A stretch of DNA of 64,000 nt from positions 147,990-211,989 of the forward strand of contig CAVXTC010000036.1 of NCBI GenBank assembly GCA_963764525.1, in the 5' to 3' direction. How positions within the stretch are numbered: the first letter of the stretch is position 1; the number at the start of each line of letters is the position of its first letter. The translations under genes and the position numbers were made by a program. The notes under the pieces were generated by a model. That model searched no databases, was not told the origin of the DNA, and saw only the letters and a list, made by a program, of their open reading frames with translations. Source of the stretch: DATDIC01 sp963764525. GTDB lineage: Bacteria; Pseudomonadota; Alphaproteobacteria; Acetobacterales; Acetobacteraceae. This document shows, one piece after another, positions 56,918-64,000 of the stretch.

Positions 56918-58007
56918 ATGCGCATCGGCATCATCACCCCGGCCTATAACGCCGAATCGCGGATCGGCCGCTGCATCGGCTCGGTGCTCGCGCAAAACCA
57001 CGCCGATTGGCACCTGGTCGTGGTGGATGATGGCTCGACCGACGATACCGACGCGGCCATCGCCGCGTTCGACGATCCGCGCGTCCGGCGCGCCGACCCC
57101 CACGCCGGCGTCTCGGCCGCGCGCAATTTCGGGATTGCCGCGTTGCCGGACACCGACGCGGTGCTGTTCCTGGATGCCGATGACTGGCTGGCTCCCGACG
57201 CGCTGGCCCGGCTGATACACGCGCTGGAAACCTTCCCCGCGGCCATCGCCGCCACTGGACCCTGTGGCTTCGTCGCCGAACACGCCGCTGCCGACACCCG
57301 CCCGCGCCGCATCAAGCGTCCCCCGGCCTGCGATCGGCTGGCGCTGCTGCTGGAGCGGAACCTGTTCGCCAACGGTGGGCATCTGCTGATCCGCCGCGAC
57401 GCCATCGAGCGTGCCGGGCGGTTCCGCATCGACCTGCGCTTCCGGGAGGACTGCAGGTACCGGGACGCGGCTCGCAGCCGTCGGTCCGATCGCAGCGGTG
57501 CGCGGCCGGCCGCTGCTGTTCGTGCGCGAGCGAGAGCAGGTGGCTTATCCGACGATGGCGCCGGACAGCCGCTCTTTCCTGGCCTGCACCCAGGCGATCT
57601 TCGACAATCCGGTGGTGACGTGGCGCTTCGGACGGCTCGGGGCGCGGCAGTTGCAGGCACGGGCGCTGGCGGAGAATTTGTGGGTCATCGGGCGGGCGCT
57701 GGTGCGCTACGGCCGCTACGGCTCGGGCCTGTCGGCGCTGCGGTGTTCCGTGCTGGCAAAGCCGTTGCTGAAGCGCGTCGGCCTGGTCGCAGCGGCGCAT
57801 GTCCGCGGATTGCCCGTGCGCCCTGGGCGGCTGAGCTACCATCCCTTGCGGGGCCGAGATGGGGGACCGCTTCCATCGGTGTCGCGCCCGGCAAATCTCT
57901 GCTTGGACCATGATTGCTTCAAGTTGAAGCAATCATGGTCCAGCGGTACTTGGTTTGAGCGCGATTCACGCTTTCCGACGGTTCCGCCTCAAGCGATCAC
58001 GCTCTAG
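56918..58007 (+). CDS. Family 2 glycosyltransferase, one frameshift
   Basis: Inverting GT-A glycosyltransferase. MRIGIITPAYNAESRIGRCI is the GT2 opening, WHLVVVDDGSTDDTDAAIAA the nucleotide-sugar aspartates, GVSAARNFGIAALPDTDAVL and FLDADDWLAPDALARLIHAL the metal-binding DxD. FANGGHLLIRRDAIERAGRF precedes a break near 57465, after which LAAVGPIAAVRGRPLLFVRE and ENLWVIGRALVRYGRYGSGL follow. The last 35 codons run through a 39-base palindrome (57904-57942) and look non-native, so the real end may be near 57900. Sugar and acceptor not known. Confidence 0.82.
57904..57942. repeat. Perfect 39-base palindrome (19-base arms)
   Basis: TGGACCATGATTGCTTCAA, a single G, then the exact complement TTGAAGCAATCATGGTCCA. 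It lies at the 3' end of the GT2 gene, 90 bases before etfQO. It has no T-tract but would form a very stable hairpin; a terminator, an RNA-processing site or a repetitive element are options. Confidence 0.85.
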
Positions 58008-58034
58008 GTTTCACGTGAAGCACGGAGGCAGCGC

Positions 58035-59662
58035 ATGGCGGACCAGGACCCGCGCGAGTCGATGGAATTCGACGTGGTGATCGTCGGCGCCGGCCCTGCG
58101 GGGCTGGCCGCGGCGATCCGACTGAAGCAATTGGCGCCGGACGCTTCGGTGTGCGTGGTGGAGAAAGGCGGCGAGGTCGGCGCGCACATCCTGTCCGGGG
58201 CGGTGCTGGAACCGCGGGCGCTGAACGAGCTGATCCCCGATTGGAAGGAGAAGGGCGCGCCGCTGACGACGCCGGCCACCGAGGACCGGTTCCTGTTCCT
58301 GACCGCGACGAGCGGCCCGCCGGCTGCCGACTCCGCCGCAGATGAACAACCATGGCAACTATATCGTCTCGCTGGGGAACGTGGTGCGCTGGCTGGGACA
58401 GCAGGCCGAGGCGCTGGGGGTGGAGATCTATCCCGGTTTCGCGGCCGCCGAGCTGCTGGAGGAAAGCGGCCGGGTGATCGGCATCGCCACCGGCGACATG
58501 GGGATCGGCAAGGACGGCCAGCCCACCGGCACCTTCCAGCGCGGCATGGAACTCGCGCGCCGTACACGCTGTTTGCGGAAGGCTGCCGCGGGTCGTTCAG
58601 CAAGCGGCTGTTCGCGCAATTTCATCTGCGCGAGGGCCACGATCCGCAGACTTATGCAATCGGGATCAGGATTATGGGAAGTGCCGGCGGGCAGCCACAA
58701 GCCTGGCCTGGTCGAGCACACCATCGGATGGCCGCTGGACCGGCAGACCTATGGCGGATCGTTCCTGTATCATTTTGGCGGCAATCTGGTCTCGTATGGG
58801 TTCGTCGTCGGGCTGGATTATCGCAATCCGTTTCTGTCGCCGTTCGACGAGATGCAGCGCTTCAAGACCCATCCGGCCATGCGGCATCATTTCGAAGGCG
58901 GGCGACGGATCAGCTACGGCGCGCGGGCGCTGAACGAAGGCGGGTTCCAGTCGATCCCGACGCTGATATTCCGGGCGGTGCGCTGATCGGCGACGCGGCG
59001 GGGTTCGTGAACGTGCCGAAGATCAAGGGCACGCACACGTCGATGAAGTCCGGCATGCTGGCGGCGGAGGCCATCGCGGAGGCGTTGGCCGGCGACAGGC
59101 CGGCGAGTTGACCGGCTATCCGGAACGGCTGCGGGCGAGCTGGGTCTGGAAGAGCTGTTTGCCGTCCGCAACATCCGGCCAGCCTTTGCAAAATATGGAC
59201 TGCTGGGCGGATTGAGCTATGCCGCGATGGACGCGTACGTATTCCGCGGCAAGGCGCCGTGGACCTTCCATCATGCGCATCCGGACAACGAGACGTTGCT
59301 GCCGGCCGACCAGGCAGCGCAGATCGAGTATCCGAAACCGGACGGGGTGCTGACATTTGACCGCTGTCCTCGGTGTTCATCAGCAACACAAATCACGAGG
59401 AAAACCAGCCGCCGCACCTTCGGCTGCGCGACCCGAGAAGGCGATCAGCGTCAACTGGGAGCGGTATCGCAGCCCGGAGACGCGCTATTGCCCCGCCGCC
59501 GTGTAAGAGATCGTCGGCGCCGAGGAGGGCCGGCCGGCACTGCAGATCAATGCGCAGAACTGCGTGCATTGCAAAACCTGCGACATCAAGGATCCGACCC
59601 AGAACATCGACTGGGTGACTCCCGAAGGCTCCGGCGGGCCGAACTATCCGGGCGGGATGTGA
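58035..59662 (+). CDS. Electron transfer flavoprotein-ubiquinone oxidoreductase, many frameshifts
   Basis: Membrane-associated flavo-iron-sulfur enzyme that oxidises ETF and reduces ubiquinone, completing acyl-CoA dehydrogenation. The N-terminus MEFDVVIVGAGPAGLAAAIR is the FAD motif; VVEKGGEVGAHILSGAVLEP follows. In other frames: NYIVSLGNVVRWLGQQAEAL, PGLVEHTIGWPLDRQTYGGS, GFVVGLDYRNPFLSPFDEMQ and FVNVPKIKGTHTSMKSGMLA. The C-terminal 4Fe-4S domain includes INAQNCVHCKTCDIKDPTQN and ends GGPNYPGGM. About 543 codons, full length, with roughly eight breaks but nothing lost. The acyl-CoA dehydrogenases at 11-13 kb would feed this pathway. Confidence 0.9.
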
Positions 59663-59769
59663 GCCCTGCCTGGGATGTGCCCAGGGGTATGTGCTATTGC
59701 CGGGGCGTTAAAAGAAATCGTGAGCATGGCTTCAAAAAACGATGACTTGGCGCTCACGGAAACGTTAGT

Positions 59770-61460
59770 ATGGCAGCCATGCGCGATTCAATCCCCAGCC
59801 GCCAAGTCCTGCCCTGAGCATTGACCATCCTGTCGGCGTGCGCCGCCGCCTCGCCTGTCTGGGCCGGCAATCCGGTAGCCGGCGGCCCCACCATCATCAA
59901 CGGGGATATATTCGGCGTTCCTGATGCGCAGTTCGCCAACAGCCAAGGCGATTCTGACTCTGGCGGCCCACGAGTTCGAGCGTGCGCTCGCCAGCGCGCC
60001 GGGCAATCAGGACCTGCTGCGTCAAGCGCTGATCGCCGCGATCGCCAGCGGCCGGACGGATGCGGTAAGCCTGGCCCGTCGCCTGCCGGGAGATCCGATT
60101 GCGGAGATGCTGCTTGGGACCAGGTGCCCTGGCCGGCGACTGGCAAAGCGCCATACAGCGGTTCGAGGCACTGCCGGCAACCGGGCTGTCACAGTTGATC
60201 CGTCCGCTCCTGGTGGCCTGGGCGGAGCAGGGTGCCGGGCAAACCGATAGCGCCCTCGGCGGGCTGGAGCCGCTGCTGAACGACGCGCATTTCCGTGCGG
60301 CATTCGCGATGCATGCCGCGTTGATCGCCGACCAGGCGGGACGCAGCTGTTGCGGCGCGGCTGTATGGAGCGGCGGCGGAGAACCAGAATTCCCTTGCGT
60401 GCAGAGCGCGAAATACTCGCCAGCTTCGCGGCGCGGCAAGGCCACGTGGCCGAGGCGTTCCAGGCAATGTAGCGGCTCAGCCCGCCCCCGATGCTGCGCA
60501 TCGTGCTGCCCGCGCTCGCCGCCGGGTGCGGCAGGCACCGATCGCCACACCTGGACGGGATTTCCCAGGCCTATCTCGATCTGGGCTCGGCGCTGCAACA
60601 GGACAGCCAGATCAGTTCGCCATGATCCTCGTGCGCTGGCGCTGAATGCGCCCTGATTTCACCGCGGCCAATGCTCGGGGCGGACCTGCTGGAGGCCGAC
60701 GGCCCCTGACCGGGCGTTGCAGATGCTGGCGTCGATCAGTGACGACGACGCTTTGTCTGCCGTCATCATTCTCCGCCGCGCGGAGATCGAAGGTCAGCTC
60801 GGCGACCACCGGAGGCGTTGCAGCAGCTGCATGCCCTGTCGGTGGCGTATCCGGACAGCTCGCTGCCCGACGCCGAGGCGGGCGACATCCTGCGGATGAA
60901 ATCCGATTTCCCGGCGGCGGCGGTCGCGTATAGCCGGGCGATCGCCCGCCTCGCCACGCCGTCGGCGTCTGACTGGCCATTGTTTTATGACGCGGCATCG
61001 CCTACGAGCAATCGAATGACTGGCCGCAGGCGGAGGCTGATTTCCGCATGGGGCTGCAGCTGGAGCCGGGGCAGCCGGTGGTGCTGAACTATCTTGGGTA
61101 CAGCTGGGCGGATCGCGGCGAGCATCTGACCGAGGCGCGCCGCATGATCGAGACCGCGATCAGCCAGCGTCCCGAGGACGGGGCCGTGGTGGACAGCCTC
61201 GGCTGGGTTATGCTGCGGCAGGGCGATATCACGGCGCGGTGCGCACGCTGGAGCGGGCCACCGAGCTGGAGCCGGAAGACGCCACGATCAACGGCCATCT
61301 GGGAGACGCATACTGGGCTGTCGGCCGCAAGATGGAGGCGACCTATCAGTGGCGCCGGGCGCTGACGCTCAATCCGCTGCCCGCCGACGCCGCGAGGCTG
61401 GAGGCGAAACTGCACGAGACGACCGCGCAGGCGGCGACGCAGGAACGCCACATCCCCTGA
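59770..61460 (+). CDS. Tetratricopeptide-repeat protein upstream of ispE, many frameshifts
   Basis: Exported TPR protein of roughly 560 residues. MAAMRDSIPSRQVLP is followed by an in-frame TGA and then LTILSACAAASPVWAGNPVA, a signal-like segment, so the true start is either ATG 59770 with an error or a TTG at about 59821. TPR-like helices are visible throughout: AAHEFERALASAPGNQDLLR, LARRLPGDPIAEMLL and ALAGDWQSAIQRFEALPATG. The best repeats are near the end: YEQSNDWPQAEADFRMGLQL, LGYSWADRGEHLTEARRMIE and DSLGWVMLRQGDI, with ATINGHLGDAYWAVGRKMEA. Eleven bases separate it from ispE. Function unknown; probably a protein-interaction scaffold in the envelope. Confidence 0.75.
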
Positions 61461-61471
61461 GCGGGAGCACC

Positions 61472-62301
61472 TTGCACGAGACGGCGCCGGCCAAGGTAAA
61501 CCTCTACCTGCACGTCACCGGCCGGCGCGCCGACGGCTACCATCTGCTCGACAGCCTGGTGGTCTTTCCGGCTTGCGGCGATGTGGTTCAGGCCGCTTCT
61601 GCCAGCGCGCTGTCGTTGTCGGTGGAGGGGCCATTGGCCGGGGCCTCTCCGGAGGCGATAATCTGGTGCTCCGTGCGGCCCGGGAGCTGTCGGCAGCGCG
61701 CCGGGTCAGGGGGCTCGAAGGCGCCAGGATGGTGCTGACGAAGAACCTGCCGGTGGCGTCGGGAATCGGCGGCGGGTCGGCCGATGCGGCGGCGGCGCTC
61801 CGCCTGCTGTTGCGGCTGTGGCAGGTTTCGCCGGAAACGGTGGATGTTCCGGGGATGGCATTGTCGCTGGGCGCGGATGTGCCGGTCATGTCTGCATGGC
61901 CGCCCGGCACGCATGCGCGGTGTCGGCGAGGGACTGGGCGAGGCCCCGCCCTGCCCGGATTTCGGGATCGCGCTGGTCAATCCGGGAGTTCCGGTCGCAA
62001 CCGCCGAGGTGTTCCGTGCGCGACAGGGGAATTTTCGGCGCCGGCCGAACTGCCGGACCGTGGTCCAGCGCCGGCGATGGCGTCGCAGCTTGCGGATGCG
62101 CAACGATCTGGAACCTGCGGCGCTGGCGTTGTGCCCGGCAATCGGAACCGTGCTTGCCGGATGCGGGAGCAGCCCGGGTGCCTGCTTGCGCGCATGAGCG
62201 GCTCGGGAGCGACGTGCTTCGGGCTGTTCCCGACCGAAGAAGCGGCCCGGAAAGCTGCGCGATCAGCTCAGGCGCCCGGGGTGGTGGAGCTGGGGCGGTA
62301 A
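61472..62301 (+). CDS. ispE: 4-diphosphocytidyl-2-C-methyl-D-erythritol kinase IspE, frameshifted
   Basis: GHMP kinase of the MEP isoprenoid pathway. Starts at TTG 61472 (HETAPAKVNLYLHVTGRRAD, with the family's PAKVNLxLxV), followed by GYHLLDSLVVFPACGDVVQA. The ATP loop is in LPVASGIGGGSADAAAALRL (PxxxGLGGGSxDAA type), then MALSLGADVPV. The later motif appears as RMSGSGATCFGLFPTEEAAR. Breaks lie near 61640, 61895 and 62020-62240. About 277 codons. As the only route to isoprenoid precursors in most such bacteria the gene should be functional, so the breaks are probably errors. Confidence 0.9.
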
Positions 62302-62596
62302 GCCTGCGAAACAGGACCTGCTCGCCCCAAATGTTTGAATTGGTGCTTCATAATAGAACAGACGTTCCCGGCGTTATGTCCGCTGAGCCCGCACCCGCTG
62401 GAAGTGGTAGTGCGGACCGCGGCTGCTTCGGTTTTGCGAAGCGAAAGATGGATTCCCGCTGCCGCTTTCGCGGGCACAAGCCTCGCGCGAATGACGTTCG
62501 AGGAGCCAGTCTTTCCGCCGGCTGGTATAATGCCGCCCTCGATTTGCGGAAAGGAGCCTCGGATGGTCGGCCGCTGTCGATTACACGGACGGATCA

Positions 62597-62750
62597 TTGT
62601 AAACCAGCTTGATCCGGCACCCGTCCTGCTGGAGATACGCTCTGATCTCCTTGGAGTGGTTGTAGCGGGCGTTGTCCAGCACCACCCTGACCGCCGTCGC
62701 CGTCGGATGCCGCGCCGCCAACTCATCGAACACCTCCATCATTCGCGAAC
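62597..62750 (-). pseudogene. Fragment of an IS630-family transposase
   Basis: About 150 bases matching the catalytic region of the element at 9850-10988 (shared stretches such as GATCCGGCACCCGTCCTG and CTTGGAGTGGTTGTAGC). On the minus strand it encodes the VLDNARYNHSKEIRAYLQQD-like stretch of the DDE domain. Both ends of the gene are missing. It is flanked on both sides by GCGGGAATGACG-type short repeats (about 62450-62505 and 62742-62762). Confidence 0.75.
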
Positions 62751-62820
62751 GCGGGAATGACGGCTAACGGTCAGTGTTTCACGACCGCCGCAGCCATCGG
62801 GCTTCCAGCGCTTGCCAACT

Positions 62821-63998
62821 TATACCAACCGTCGCAACCATCGACTCACCGGGAGGGGGCTAGGAATCGCTGCGACATTCCGATTCGCTGCTCACGGACT
62901 GCACGAGCGGAGACAGGCGATGGCGGCGGCGGTCAAGATCAACCGGACTGAGCATACGGCGGCGGCTCTGCGATGCCTTTGAAGCAAAGAGCAGCGATGG
63001 CGCGCAGGCGCGGCGTCTGTCGGCGGTTGCGCTGATCCTCGAGGGCCATCGCGGGAGGCGGCGGCCGAGCGATCCGGGATGGACCGGCAAACTCTGCGGG
63101 ACTGGGTCCACCGGTAAATGGGAACGGTGTGGCGGGGCTGGTCTCGATCCGGATCGGTGGACGCACGGCTTTGCTGACGGCGGTGCAACTTACGGAATTG
63201 AAGGCCCTGACGGTCAAAGGCCCGGACCCAGAGACGGACAAAGTGGCGCGCTGGCGCTGCATCGATCTGCGCGAGGAGGTGGCCCGATGGTTCAGCGTCA
63301 CAGTCAGCGAGCGAACGGTCGGCAAGTGGCTGCGCAAGAGGGGTCTGACGCGGTCGCAGCCGCGTCCCTTTCATCCGAAGCACGATGCCGCGGCGCAGGA
63401 GGCTTTTAGAAACTTCGCGGGCCTGGTGAAGGCCGCGCTGCTCGGCAGCACAATCGCCAGCAGCCTGCCAATCGAGATCTGGTACCAAGATGAAGCCCGC
63501 GTGGGCCAGAAAGGCACCCATGCGTATGTCTGGGCACCGGTCGGCGTTGCCCGCTCATGGTGAAGGAAATCGTCACGACTCCTAGATCTGTTCGGCGCCA
63601 TCTGCCCGGAGCGCGGCGTCGGCGCGGCCATCATCATGCCGGCGGTCAATACCGCGGCGATGAATGAGGATCTCAAGGAAATCAGCTCGAAGTGGCCGCC
63701 GGCGCTCACGCGGTGTTGGTTCTGGACGTGCCGGGTGGCATCAGCGAGGCGGCGAGCTGCGCGTGCCGGACAACATTACCTTGCTGCCGCTGCCTCCCAA
63801 CCACCGCAATTGAACCCCATGGAGAATGTCTGGAGAATACCTGCGTGGCAACAAACTGTGTGCGGTCGTCTGGGACACCTATGATGCGATTGTCGAGGCA
63901 TGCCGCAAAGCGTGGCAGTTTTGACGAACGACCCAGACCGGATCAGGTCAATCGGTATCCGCGATCGGGCATCGGTCAGTGGTTAGGGCGCTTGGTAT
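62821..63998 (+). mobile_element. Second IS630-family element, of a different subgroup, near complete at the window edge
   Basis: Left end TATACCAACCGTCGCAACCA and right end (complement) AATACCAAGCGCCCTAACCA form imperfect inverted repeats, the right one reaching the window end. The transposase inside differs from that of the element at 9.8 kb. The exact right border cannot be fixed because the window stops there. Confidence 0.7.
62920..63986 (+). CDS. IS630-family transposase, frameshifted
   Basis: The first part in mixed frames gives a helix-turn-helix domain (SSDGAQARRLSAVALILEGH, REAAAERSGMDRQTLRDWVH). An intact middle follows: GLVSIRIGGRTALLTAVQLT, FSVTVSERTVGKWLRKRGLT and IEIWYQDEARVGQKGTHAYV, with the first catalytic aspartate in WYQDEARVGQK. 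After a break near 63560: DLFGAICPERGVGAAIIMPA, then VLVLDVAGWH (second aspartate) and LPDNITLLPLPPNHRN-like PELNPMENVW. The end reads NDPDRIRSIGIRD. At least three breaks plus an in-frame stop suggest either errors or decay. Confidence 0.75.
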
Positions 63999-64000
63999 TA

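Overview
The window is about 64 kb of GC-rich DNA from a bacterial chromosome. Gene content and order point to an alphaproteobacterium, most likely of the Acetobacteraceae/Rhodospirillales. The pointers are rimP-nusA-ylxR(L7Ae)-infB-rbfA, pgsA beside mobB/moaD/moaE, an ETF-ubiquinone oxidoreductase, a TRAP C4-type transporter, CydDC and a cobalamin-riboswitch-controlled TonB receptor. The taxonomic placement is inference. No rRNA gene, CRISPR array or replication origin was seen. One tRNA gene is present.

A key caveat is that a large share of the genes are split by single-base frameshifts, while the family sequence continues uninterrupted in the neighbouring frame. This includes nusA, infB, ispE and etfQO, which are essential or close to it. 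Several breaks look like one base too many or too few. I therefore treat most frameshifts as sequence errors and annotate whole genes across them. The breaks are unevenly spread: almost none at 11.4-13.7 kb and 15.0-18.2 kb, and very many from about 43 to 62 kb.

Layout. 1-7.1 kb (minus strand): a catabolic cluster of a C45 amidohydrolase/acyltransferase, a serine-glyoxylate-type aminotransferase, a DctPQM TRAP transporter and an HpaB-type flavin monooxygenase. 7.4-11.2 kb: a START-like protein with an ArsR remnant, a small lipoprotein, an IS5-family and an IS630-family element, and three copies of an unusual periodic repeat. 11.4-15.5 kb: a PimC/PimD-like acyl-CoA dehydrogenase pair, a luciferase-like monooxygenase and a cupin. 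15.6-18.2 kb: molybdopterin genes (moaE, moaD, mobB), a proline-rich lipoprotein and pgsA. 18.4-21.2 kb: a scrambled IS256 remnant, an ECF sigma/anti-sigma pair and a VapC/Phd toxin-antitoxin pair. 21.2-27.2 kb: the translation/transcription-factor operon rimP-nusA-ylxR-infB-rbfA, whose short leader carries a terminator hairpin immediately before rimP. 27.3-34.8 kb: a DegP/HtrA protease, then glf, a hypothetical gene and a complete F420 tail-assembly set, cofC-cofD-cofE, with an F420-dependent glucose-6-phosphate dehydrogenase-like gene (fgd).

35-47.7 kb: an HSL-type esterase, a DUF4239 membrane protein, tRNA-Thr, an IS110 remnant, a BtuB-like receptor with its B12 riboswitch, a CoA transferase, a TacA-like antitoxin, an MT-A70 methyltransferase, an agmatinase, an SDR and a CydDC ABC exporter. 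47.9-52.6 kb: two enolase-superfamily sugar-acid dehydratases, an MFS transporter, a small membrane protein and a decayed PLD-type nuclease gene. 52.8-58.0 kb: msrQ diverging from a tightly packed set of a ModA-like protein, a cytochrome b561-like protein, a sulfite-oxidase-fold molybdoenzyme and a TIGR04282 transferase, followed by a GT2. 58-62.3 kb: etfQO, a TPR protein and ispE. 62.5-64 kb: IS630 remnants and a near-complete IS630 element that reaches the window edge.

Functional threads: molybdenum cofactor synthesis (moaE/moaD/mobB) can serve the periplasmic molybdoenzyme at 55 kb. F420 synthesis can serve Fgd and perhaps other luciferase-like enzymes. The acyl-CoA dehydrogenases deliver electrons through ETF to EtfQO. 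The insertion sequences cluster at the boundaries between these functional blocks.
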